Under the pieces are notes generated by a model, which did not search any database, was not told the origin of the DNA, and worked only from the letters and a program-made list of their open reading frames with translations. A stretch of DNA of 21,264 nucleotides from NCBI GenBank assembly GCA_035566895.1, contig DATMQA010000183.1:1-21264 (forward strand), read 5' to 3'. Below are positions 1 to 6,727 of this stretch, piece by piece. The first letter of the stretch is position 1; each line of letters opens with the position of its first letter. Origin of the DNA: DATMQA01 sp035566895. GTDB lineage: Bacteria; Verrucomicrobiota; Verrucomicrobiia; Limisphaerales; UBA8199. Position numbers and translations under genes: made by a program.

Positions 1-917
1 CACCAACGTGTTTACGACCGTCGTGACTGACAACGGCACACCGGCGTTGAGTGCCACCAACAGCTTTATCGTGACTGTGCAGCCGGTACATAACGGGCCG
101 GTACTGCCGGTTCAGACCAACCGCACGACTATCGGCTTGGCGACACTGATCGTTACCAACACCGCGAGCGACAATGACATCCCGGCGACTGTGTTGACCT
201 ATGCCTTGACCGTGGCGCCGACTAACGCCGTCATCGACACGAATGGGGTGATTACTTGGACGCCGGTTGTCGCCCAGGTGCCCAGCACCAACGTGTTTAC
301 AACCGTCGTCACCGATAACGGCACACCCGCCTTGAGCGCCACCAATAGCTTTACCTTGATTGTGCAACCGGTTCACAACGGGCCGGTCCTACCGCTCCAA
401 ACCAACCGCACGACTGTCGGCTTGGCGACACTGGTGGTCACCAACACGGCCAGCGACAATGACATTCCGGCGACGGTGCTGACCTATGCGTTGGCAATCG
501 GGCCGACCAACGCCGTCATCGACACGAATGGGGTGATTACGTGGACGCCGGTTGTCGCCCAGGTGCCCAGCACCAATGTCTTTACTATCGTGGTCAGCGA
601 TAACGGCACACCGTCCTTGAGTGCCACCAACAGCTTCAGCGTAGTGGTGCAACCGGTCCACAACGGACCAGTGCTGCCGGCGCAAACCAACCGTACGACT
701 GTTGGTTTGGTGACGCTGGTGGTCACCAACACGGCCAACGACAATGACATTCCGGCGACAGCGCTGGCCTACACGCTGGCGACGGGTCCAACCAACGCCG
801 CCATCGACACGAACGGTGTGATTACCTGGACACCCGTAGCGGCCCAGGTGCCCAGCACCAATGTCTTTACGACCGTCGTGACTGACAACGGCACGCCTGC
901 CCTGAGCGCGACGAACA
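1..917 (+). repeat. In-frame tandem repeat, 285-base unit, three full copies plus a partial fourth
   Basis: The string CACCAA(C/T)GT(G/C)TTTAC recurs at 1, 286, 571 and 856, giving an exact period of 285 bases (95 codons). The copies are very similar at DNA level over their whole length, with only scattered, mostly third-position differences and no indels. This suggests recent amplification or ongoing homogenisation. The fourth copy diverges after about base 917. Confidence 0.95.
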
Positions 918-1192
918 TCTTCCTCGTTTTCGCGAATGCCTCGCAATTGCCGCCGCCGCCGATCATCATCCAGGCCATCTCGGTCTCAGCTGGCGTGACC
1001 ACGTTGAGCTGGAGCACGGCGTTGGGCTACAGCTACCGCTTGCAGTTCAAAGATGACGCGGCGGCTGCCAACTGGCAGGATGCAGTGCCGGATATCACAG
1101 CCACGGGGCCGACGGCAACCATGACGAATGCCTGCGGCAGCGCCGCTCAACGACTTTACCGTGTGATGCTAGTGCCTCAGGGGGGACAGTAA
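2..1192 (+). CDS. 3' part of a repetitive Ig-like (He_PIG/cadherin-like) surface or secreted protein
   Basis: The reading frame is open from the left edge (codons begin at base 2) to TAA at 1190-1192, so the 5' end lies outside the window. It is built of 95-residue repeats at an exact 285-base period: copies begin at 1, 286, 571 and 856, the last one partial. Each repeat carries a TNGVITWTP motif followed by a VVTDNGTPALSATNSF-like strand, typical of putative-Ig/cadherin-like beta-sandwich repeats in secreted proteins of Planctomycetes and Verrucomicrobia. After about base 918 the repeat gives way to a proline-rich linker (PPPP) and a unique C-terminal domain that resembles the tail often seen in verrucomicrobial Ig-repeat proteins. 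No PEP-CTERM or LPXTG-like sorting signal is visible. Its role is probably structural or adhesive at the cell surface; no catalytic residues are seen. The next gene starts only 16 bases downstream. Confidence 0.85.
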   Translation, partial: TNVFTTVVTDNGTPALSATNSFIVTVQPVHNGPVLPVQTNRTTIGLATLIVTNTASDNDIPATVLTYALTVAPTNAVIDTNGVITWTPVVAQVPSTNVFTTVVTDNGTPALSATNSFTLIVQPVHNGPVLPLQTNRTTVGLATLVVTNTASDNDIPATVLTYALAIGPTNAVIDTNGVITWTPVVAQVPSTNVFTIVVSDNGTPSLSATNSFSVVVQPVHNGPVLPAQTNRTTVGLVTLVVTNTANDNDIPATALAYTLATGPTNAAIDTNGVITWTPVAAQVPSTNVFTTVVTDNGTPALSATNIFLVFANASQLPPPPIIIQAISVSAGVTTLSWSTALGYSYRLQFKDDAAAANWQDAVPDITATGPTATMTNACGSAAQRLYRVMLVPQGGQ

Positions 1193-1208
1193 CGTAACCG
1201 GAATTAGT

Positions 1209-2735
1209 ATGCAGATTAACGTTTTGGAGTATTTCGAGAAAGGCTGTCTGATCCGCTGCCGCGAGCGCGTCGCTGTTCGCGAGCAGAATCGTCAGTTCAC
1301 ATTTGCGGAGCTCGAGCGTTTCGCCAAGAACTGCGCCACCCTGGTGCTCAAGAAAACTCCAACGAAGAACCAGCCGATTCCGGTGTTTCTACCGAAAAGC
1401 GCTGAAAACATCGTCGCGGACCTTGGCATCTTGTACAGCGGTAACGCCTATGCGAACCTGGATATCAAATCCCCCCCGCAGCGGCTCAAAGGGATGCTGC
1501 AAAACCTGGCGCCGCAGGTTATCTTGACCTCAGCCGCCCAGGTGCCGGCCCTTCGTGCCTTGGAGATTCCCGAGGACAAACTCGTGCTGATCGAACAAGC
1601 GATCGTGCCAGAAGCGCTTTACGACAACGCGGCATTGTTACAGCGGCTGGAATCTCTTCTGGATACCGATCCGTATTGTTTCATCCACACCTCGGGTTCG
1701 ACGGGTATTCCCAAGGGCGTGGCGCTGAACCATCGCAGCACGATTGACTTTGCCGATTGGGCGTTCGAGCGGCTGGGGCTGGACGGCAGCGAGGTCATGG
1801 GCAGCCTGGCACCGATTTATTTCGATGCCTACACGCTCGAATTCTGCATGTGCATCGCCAAGGGCAGCACCTGGGTGGTGGTTCCTGAGCAACTGGCAAT
1901 GTTTCCGGCCAAGCTGGTCGAGTTCATCGTTGCGCAGCCAATCAACTTTATTTTTTGGGTCCCCACGGTCATGGTGAACATCGCCAACATGGATTTGCTG
2001 GCGACTTTCAAACTGGACAGGCTCAAAAAAGTTTTCTTCATCGGCGAGGTTTTTCCCACCAAACACTTAAACTATTGGCGGCGCCATTTACCGGGAGCCA
2101 TGTTCGTAAATCTCTATGGACCAATTGAGATCACCGTCGCCTGCACGTATTACATCGCTGACCGGGAACTGGGCGATGACGAGAAACTGCCGGTGGGATT
2201 TCCTTGCCGCAATACGGAGATTCTGATTTTCAACGACCAGAATCAACTGGCGAAGGTGGATGAACCTGGAGAAATCTGCGTGCGTGGCAGCTCGCTGGCT
2301 TTGGGGTACTACAACAATGCCGAGCGGACCGCCCGGGGTTTCGCCCAGAACCCGCTCAATTCGCATTACTCGGAACTCATCTACCGCACGGGGGATGTCG
2401 GTTACTGGAATAGTCGGGGTGAGATTATGTTCCTGGGCCGGAAAGATTTTCAAATCAAACACCTGGGTTATCGAATTGAGCTGGGGGAAATCGAACATGC
2501 GGTCCTCCAAGTGGACGGCATCCGCAACTGCTGCGTTGTATATAATCAAAACAAGAAGGAAATCACTTTGTTTTACGAGTGCGATCAGGAGCTGGCGCCG
2601 GGGCTGTTCCGGGAGCGGCTCTCCCCTTACTTGCCGAAGTACATGCTGCCGACGGTTTTTAATCGAATGGAGCTCATGCCGCGGAATCCTAACGGCAAAA
2701 TCGACCGGCAGAGGCTGGTATCCAGCGTCAACTGA
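1209..2735 (+). CDS. Stand-alone amino-acid/acyl adenylating enzyme (DltA/NRPS A-domain family)
   Basis: This 508-residue ANL-superfamily enzyme would activate a carboxylic acid, probably an amino acid, as its adenylate and load it on a carrier protein. Visible core motifs in order are TSGSTGIPKG (about 161-170, phosphate loop), YGPIE (303-307, where most relatives have YGPTE), YRTGD (392-396), the hinge GRKDFQIKHLGYRIE (410-424) and NGKIDR with catalytic Lys497. Segments such as GEVFPTKHL and LPVGFPCRNTEI resemble D-alanine:carrier ligase DltA more than modular NRPS A domains. No carrier, condensation or thioesterase domain is attached; carriers are encoded separately at 3580 and 4884. By hand alignment to PheA the pocket is D206, A207, L210, F249, F276, I278, L302, V310, A311, K497, from which I cannot name the substrate. 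It starts at ATG 1209, 16 bases after the surface protein, with only a weak GGA upstream. First gene of the glycan operon. Confidence 0.88.
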   Translation: MQINVLEYFEKGCLIRCRERVAVREQNRQFTFAELERFAKNCATLVLKKTPTKNQPIPVFLPKSAENIVADLGILYSGNAYANLDIKSPPQRLKGMLQNLAPQVILTSAAQVPALRALEIPEDKLVLIEQAIVPEALYDNAALLQRLESLLDTDPYCFIHTSGSTGIPKGVALNHRSTIDFADWAFERLGLDGSEVMGSLAPIYFDAYTLEFCMCIAKGSTWVVVPEQLAMFPAKLVEFIVAQPINFIFWVPTVMVNIANMDLLATFKLDRLKKVFFIGEVFPTKHLNYWRRHLPGAMFVNLYGPIEITVACTYYIADRELGDDEKLPVGFPCRNTEILIFNDQNQLAKVDEPGEICVRGSSLALGYYNNAERTARGFAQNPLNSHYSELIYRTGDVGYWNSRGEIMFLGRKDFQIKHLGYRIELGEIEHAVLQVDGIRNCCVVYNQNKKEITLFYECDQELAPGLFRERLSPYLPKYMLPTVFNRMELMPRNPNGKIDRQRLVSSVN

Positions 2736-2741
2736 GCCGCG

Positions 2742-3596
2742 ATGAGTCCTGTTCAAACGGTTGGCGACGTCTTCAATGCCATCCAGCAGGCCAAGGCGGG
2801 CGCGCCGGCTTTCTGCACGAATTTTTTTCCGGTCCAGACGAAGTTGCAAGGCTGGATCGACCACGGTGAGTTGCTCATGGAAAGACGCGACGGGGCCGCG
2901 CTCTTTCTACGAAGGGACCGTGATTTCTATCATCTTTACTTCTGCGCGGCCAGCCCGGCAGCCCTGTGGCCGAAGCTCTTTTCAGTGGCCGGCGTGGACA
3001 CCGAACGCGTGGTGGTGGACCTGGTTGGCCCGCAGCCGGCGCTGGTGGAATTGACGGCCGCGCTGGAGCCGGCGGGATTGAAGTGCTACACGCGCCTGCA
3101 ACGAATGTCGAGAACCGCCCAGTCAGCCCTGCCACAAGCCGGCGGCGAGGATACCCCGGTCACGGTGGCGGAGCGTGGCGATAGCCAAGCGATCCTGGCC
3201 CTGCTGGAATTCTCCTTCGATCGCTATGCCGACCAGCTCCCGCAGCGACACGAGGTCGAGGCTGCAATAGAGGCCCGACAGATGCTGGTCGTCAAAAACG
3301 AGAGAGCCGTGGCGGCCCTGCTTTTTTTCGAGACGCAGGGGTTCACTTCCACTCTCCGCTATTGGGCGGTCGCGGAGCGCTTCCGTTCGCGCCGATTCGG
3401 GGGCGCAGTCATGCGCCAGTACTTTGCGGGCCAGAGCGCCGTGCGGCGTTTCTTGTTGTGGGTGGTCGCCGGCAATAAAAATGCCGTTGAGAAATACCAG
3501 CACTATGGCTACGCGCCTGATGGGTTGCTCGACCAGGTCCTCGTCAATGAACGTATCGCTTCCGGAATAGTTCCCGCGCGTGAAATCACTTCCTGA
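2742..3596 (+). CDS. GNAT-family acyltransferase with an extra N-terminal region
   Basis: The C-terminal half of this 284-residue protein (about 138-275) fits a GNAT fold. The segment around RYWAVAERFRSRRFGG (206-220) matches the beta4/alpha3 acyl-CoA pyrophosphate-binding region, and NKNAVEKYQHYGY (245-257) is the typical late GNAT motif. Residues 1-135 are not recognisable to me; they may be a second, degenerate GNAT-like half. It probably moves an acyl group from CoA or a carrier protein to an amine. The ATG lies 6 bases after the stop of the adenylating enzyme, and the 3' end overlaps the following carrier-protein gene by 17 bases, so translation is probably coupled and a shared pathway is likely. 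The acceptor is unknown. Confidence 0.75.
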   Translation: MSPVQTVGDVFNAIQQAKAGAPAFCTNFFPVQTKLQGWIDHGELLMERRDGAALFLRRDRDFYHLYFCAASPAALWPKLFSVAGVDTERVVVDLVGPQPALVELTAALEPAGLKCYTRLQRMSRTAQSALPQAGGEDTPVTVAERGDSQAILALLEFSFDRYADQLPQRHEVEAAIEARQMLVVKNERAVAALLFFETQGFTSTLRYWAVAERFRSRRFGGAVMRQYFAGQSAVRRFLLWVVAGNKNAVEKYQHYGYAPDGLLDQVLVNERIASGIVPAREITS

Positions 3597-3810
3597 AATT
3601 CTCAAGGACATCCGGCCGGAGTTTGATTTTACGGCCTCGCAGGACTTCATCGCCGATGGGATGCTGGATTCGTTCGACATGGTCACTTTAGTGTCTGCCC
3701 TGGACAAAAGCTACGGCATTTCGATCAAAGGCACCGATATTGTGCCGGAGAACTTCAAGAATTTGCAGACCATTACGGCGTTGCTGAAGCAGTCCGGGGT
3801 GCAGGTATGA
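3580..3810 (+). CDS. Acyl/peptidyl carrier protein 1
   Basis: This 76-residue acidic protein has the length and helical pattern of a discrete carrier protein. The phosphopantetheine site is DGMLDSFDMVTL, with Ser31 as the attachment serine, followed by a helix-3 region (about 47-60) and a terminal helix. The best start is GTG at 3580, inside the previous gene; its stop codon overlaps the next start as ATGA (3807-3810). Such tight coupling to both the GNAT and the KASIII gene suggests it carries either the acid activated by the upstream ligase or the chain extended by the synthase. Activation by a phosphopantetheinyl transferase encoded elsewhere is expected. Confidence 0.88.
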   Translation: MKSLPEILKDIRPEFDFTASQDFIADGMLDSFDMVTLVSALDKSYGISIKGTDIVPENFKNLQTITALLKQSGVQV

Positions 3811-4874
3811 ACTTCACTTTTCATCGCAAACGTGTTTCCGGCATTCTCACTGTCGTCCCTGCGAACGAACGGTTGTTCGTCGAGGAAATGCGCAATTTTA
3901 ATTTTCCGGAGGCCCGTTCCCTCAAGTTGAAGGAAGTCATGGGGTATAACAAACGCCGGATGGTAGGGCCCGGTGTGTGCGTGTCGGACCTGGCGGTATT
4001 CGGTTTGCAGCGGCTTTTTGAACGCGGCGCGTTGCGGCGTGAGGAGATTGACGCACTGGTGCTCGTGACCCTGACACCTGACCATTTTCTGCCGCCGACG
4101 AGCAATCTCATCCAGGGGCGGCTCGGACTCAAACAGGATATGCTGTGCCTGGATCTGAACCAGGCGTGCGCCGGGTTCGTGGTCGGCCTCATCGAGGCTT
4201 TCATGTTGCTCGAACAGGAGAGCGTTCGCAAAGTCGTGTTGATCAATGGGGACGTGCTTAGCCGGAAGGCCTCACCGAAAGATCGGAATATCTATCCGCT
4301 CATCGGAGACGCCGCTTCCATTACGATCGTGGAACGTGATCCCGAGGAGTCCACCATCTACGCCAACCTGAAGACGGACGGCGCGCGCGGCGAGGCGCTG
4401 ATCATTCCAGCCGGGGGGATGCGGCTGCCGTGTTCCCCTGAGACGGCGCTCCTGGAGGACGTCGGCGACAATAATCTTCGCGCCAAGGACCATTTGCGGA
4501 TGGATGGGACGGCGATTTTCAATTTTGTCCAGGTCGAAGTGCCGCCTTTGATCGAAGCTCTGCTCGAGCGAGCCGGCACGGCAATGGAGCAGGTTGATTT
4601 TTTCCTGTGCCATCAGCCCAACCGGTTCATGCTGCAGAAACTCGCCGATAAAATGAAGGTGCCGCACGCACGGATGCCCAATAATGTGGTTGAGCATTTT
4701 GGCAATAGCGGCGGCGCCACCATTCCCACCTCGATTGCCTTTAATTTATCCGACCGTATGAGGAGCGGTTCGTCGCAAGTCTGCTTAGCGGGATTCGGGG
4801 GAGGGCTGACCTGGGCGTCGATGCTGATGCGCCTAGGAAAGCTGGATTTTTGCGAACTGGTTGATTATCCCTAG
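3807..4874 (+). CDS. Beta-ketoacyl-ACP synthase III (FabH-like) family enzyme
   Basis: A 355-residue thiolase-fold condensing enzyme of normal KASIII length. The full catalytic triad is visible: Cys121 in LDLNQACAGF, His269 in LCHQPNRFM and Asn300 in HFGNSGGA. A glycine-rich C-terminal strand (AGFGGGLTW, about 328-336) completes the fold. Classical FabH condenses acetyl-CoA with malonyl-ACP; relatives in secondary metabolism and sugar-modification loci make short special acyl chains or transfer acyl groups. It lies between two carrier-protein genes and overlaps the first by ATGA, so it probably serves this pathway and not general fatty acid synthesis. No ketoreductase or dehydratase follows, so either the 3-oxo product is used directly, or reduction uses housekeeping enzymes, or the enzyme works as an acyltransferase. 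Confidence 0.88.
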   Translation: MNFTFHRKRVSGILTVVPANERLFVEEMRNFNFPEARSLKLKEVMGYNKRRMVGPGVCVSDLAVFGLQRLFERGALRREEIDALVLVTLTPDHFLPPTSNLIQGRLGLKQDMLCLDLNQACAGFVVGLIEAFMLLEQESVRKVVLINGDVLSRKASPKDRNIYPLIGDAASITIVERDPEESTIYANLKTDGARGEALIIPAGGMRLPCSPETALLEDVGDNNLRAKDHLRMDGTAIFNFVQVEVPPLIEALLERAGTAMEQVDFFLCHQPNRFMLQKLADKMKVPHARMPNNVVEHFGNSGGATIPTSIAFNLSDRMRSGSSQVCLAGFGGGLTWASMLMRLGKLDFCELVDYP

Positions 4875-4883
4875 CACCGGACT

Positions 4884-5105
4884 ATGAACGATTTTTTGAA
4901 CCGCATCGCCACCATCCTGGAAGTTGAGCAGGTCATTGCGACAGACGACCTGAAAGCGTTTCCGCAGTGGGACTCGCTGGCCGTGTTGTCAGTGATCGCC
5001 ATGCTGGACGCCGATTTTGGGGTTAACCTTCGGGCGGCGGACCTCGCGCCGGTCAAGTCCGCCGGCGAGTTGTGGCAACTGGTCCAAGCCAAAAAGGGGC
5101 CGTGA
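4884..5105 (+). CDS. Acyl carrier protein 2
   Basis: This 73-residue protein has the carrier signature QWDSLAVLSVIAMLD with Ser31 as the predicted phosphopantetheine serine, then a typical DADFGVNL segment and a C-terminal helix (SAGELWQLV). It is clearly diverged from the carrier at 3580: WDSL in place of LDSF at the attachment site. Two discrete carriers on either side of the condensing enzyme suggest donor and acceptor roles, or one carrier for the adenylated acid and one for the KASIII product. ATG lies 9 bases after the KASIII stop; its stop overlaps the next gene's GTG (GTGA, 5102-5105). Confidence 0.88.
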   Translation: MNDFLNRIATILEVEQVIATDDLKAFPQWDSLAVLSVIAMLDADFGVNLRAADLAPVKSAGELWQLVQAKKGP

Positions 5106-5542
5106 ACCTGATTTTTTCCTCACGCGCCGCCCGGGAGTGCCGCCCAGCGTTGGAGGAGTTGCTGTTCTTTAATCCGCGCCAACATGTGGTTCGAGATGGG
5201 ATTATTGAGTCGCTGGAGCAGTTTGGGCATCCGCGGCTGGAGGAAACGCCCGAGGGCCTTGCCATCAAGGTCGGCAATCACGAAGCGCAAACACTTTTCG
5301 CTTACGACCGCGAGCGTCCTGGCAACGACCCGGTGGGGGTGGTGGTCTTTCTGCGGACCGCCGCCGAAGAAATGTCGATTCTCCACGTGGCGGTGCATTC
5401 GGATTACGCGTTGCAAGGCATTGAGGCAGGTGTGGGGCTGGGGGTGACGCTAGTTGAAAAGGTCAAAGAAATCGCCTCGCGGGTGGTAGGGATCAAGCGC
5501 CTGGTCTTTTTCTACCGCCAGGAAGTGGTGATCAGACTGTGA
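5102..5542 (+). CDS. Small GNAT-like acyltransferase
   Basis: The 146-residue product has a GNAT-like core. The strand VGVVVFLRTA (78-87) is followed by MSILHVAVHSDYAL (91-104) and a helix in the acyl-CoA-binding position (GVTLVEKVKEIA, 114-125), ending in a strand with FFYR. The usual Q/RxxGxG/A loop is not well preserved, so the family call is moderate. I chose the GTG at 5102, which overlaps the carrier stop as GTGA; an in-frame GTG at 5072 would add ten residues encoded inside the carrier gene. It could transfer the carrier-bound acyl group to the amino-sugar, but that is inference from position. Confidence 0.65.
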   Translation: MNLIFSSRAARECRPALEELLFFNPRQHVVRDGIIESLEQFGHPRLEETPEGLAIKVGNHEAQTLFAYDRERPGNDPVGVVVFLRTAAEEMSILHVAVHSDYALQGIEAGVGLGVTLVEKVKEIASRVVGIKRLVFFYRQEVVIRL

Positions 5543-5593
5543 TTGATCTTTGGACGTGGCCCAGCTATCCCACTGGCAACGGGACGAGAGACG

Positions 5594-6187
5594 ATGCAAC
5601 ACAACATTCAGGAAGAGGGTTTTGGGGTGCGCCTTCGGCCGGTGCGGATGGAGGATGCGTCCTTCATCGTTTGGCTGCGGAATCTAGGGCACGTCAAAGG
5701 CAATGTGGGCGACTCGGCGATGGATGTCGCCAGCCAGCAGCGCTGGCTGGAGAATTATTTCCAGCGGGATGGAGATTACTACTTCGTGATTGAGACCGCC
5801 GGCGCGAAAGCGGTGGGGGCTTATGGCATTTACGATGTCTCCGGCGGAACCGCTGAATCGGGCCGATGGATCATCCGTCCCGAAGTTCCCGCGGCGATTC
5901 CCAGCGCCCTGCTGGCTTTCAAGCTGGGCTTCGAACGTTTGGGGCTGAAAGGATTGCGAGCCAAAACCGTGACCACCAATCATGGAGTCCTTTCGTTGAA
6001 CAAAAAATTCGGTTTTCGAGAGACAGGGGTTGAGCGCGGCGCCTTGATGATTGGCGGCAACCGGGTCGATTTGATCTGCTTTCTGCTGGAGGCAAAGGAC
6101 TGGCCCAAAATCCGGGAAACGCTTTTGCCCCTGGCCCAGGTTGCCGAAAGGCAGGTGCGCGATTGGGACCAGGCGCAGCCTCAATGA
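5594..6187 (+). CDS. RimJ/RimL-type GNAT N-acetyltransferase, possibly an amino-sugar N-acyltransferase
   Basis: The 197-residue product begins the GNAT fold at once (VRLRPVRMEDASFIVWLRN), as in RimJ/RimL and PseH-like enzymes. It continues through IYDVSGGTAESGRWIIRPE, where PseH-like enzymes have the beta-hairpin, to LGFERLGLKGLRAKTVTTN and the late motif SLNKKFGFRETGVERGALM (about 135-155). Upstream in-frame TTG (5543) would add 17 residues with no domain content, so I prefer ATG 5594, which has a weak GAGAG upstream. PseH acetylates a UDP-4-amino sugar; the sugar aminotransferase downstream makes a similar role here plausible. A 123-base gap follows, the longest inside the operon. Confidence 0.8.
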   Translation: MQHNIQEEGFGVRLRPVRMEDASFIVWLRNLGHVKGNVGDSAMDVASQQRWLENYFQRDGDYYFVIETAGAKAVGAYGIYDVSGGTAESGRWIIRPEVPAAIPSALLAFKLGFERLGLKGLRAKTVTTNHGVLSLNKKFGFRETGVERGALMIGGNRVDLICFLLEAKDWPKIRETLLPLAQVAERQVRDWDQAQPQ

Positions 6188-6310
6188 GCGGCCACACAAC
6201 AGTCGCGCAAACGTCCCGTCGCCTGCGTCCCTGGCAGCGCCGAGGCGAGAGGCCCCGGCTGGACTCGCAAGCAAGACGCCGGCACGGCTTTGGAACCTGA
6301 CTGACACGTT

Positions 6311-6727
6311 ATGGAATTAAGCCAATGCAAACTGATCGAGTTGCCCAAGATCAATGATCCGCGGGGGAACCTGACGTTTCTGGAAAACAATCGTCACATT
6401 CCTTTCGCGATTCAGCGGGTATTCTATCTCTACGACGTGCCGGGCGGAGCCGACCGCGCCGGCCACGCCCTCAAGAGGTGTCACCAGTTTCTGATCGCGA
6501 TGTCCGGCAGTTTCGATGTGGTGGTCTATGACGGGAAAGACAAACAGCGGTTTCACCTGAATCGTTCCTATTACGGGCTGCACTTGCCGCCCATGCTCTG
6601 GCGGGAGATCGACAATTTCTCTTCCGGTTCGGTCTGCCTGGCGCTGGCTTCTGAACCCTACGACGAGAAAGATTACTACCGCGATTACCGCGAGTATTTG
6701 CGAGCCATGGGAGGCGCGGGCGCGTGA
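6311..6727 (+). CDS. Cupin sugar 3,4-ketoisomerase (FdtA/QdtA/WxcM-like)
   Basis: This 138-residue single-domain cupin matches the dTDP-4-dehydro-6-deoxy-glucose 3,4-ketoisomerase family: DPRGNLTFLE (16-25), PFAIQRVFYLYDVPGG (31-46), HQFLIAMSGSFDV (58-70) and HLPPMLWREIDNFS. These enzymes shift the keto group from C4 to C3 so that an aminotransferase can place an amine at C3. Family members usually carry an HAH motif in the active site; here it reads GHALK, so His52 is kept but the second His is Leu54. Its stop overlaps the aminotransferase start (GTGA, 6724-6727), which fits the usual FdtA-FdtB pairing. FdtA (galacto product) and QdtA (gluco product) cannot be told apart by eye. The start is ATG 6311, without a clear ribosome site. 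Confidence 0.88.
   Translation: MELSQCKLIELPKINDPRGNLTFLENNRHIPFAIQRVFYLYDVPGGADRAGHALKRCHQFLIAMSGSFDVVVYDGKDKQRFHLNRSYYGLHLPPMLWREIDNFSSGSVCLALASEPYDEKDYYRDYREYLRAMGGAGA

Noticed and set aside
389..1017. Long minus-strand open frames opposite the repeat protein
   Set aside because: They repeat with the same 285-base period and mirror the sense gene; the composition (Arg/His-rich or Thr-rich) is that of antisense shadows.
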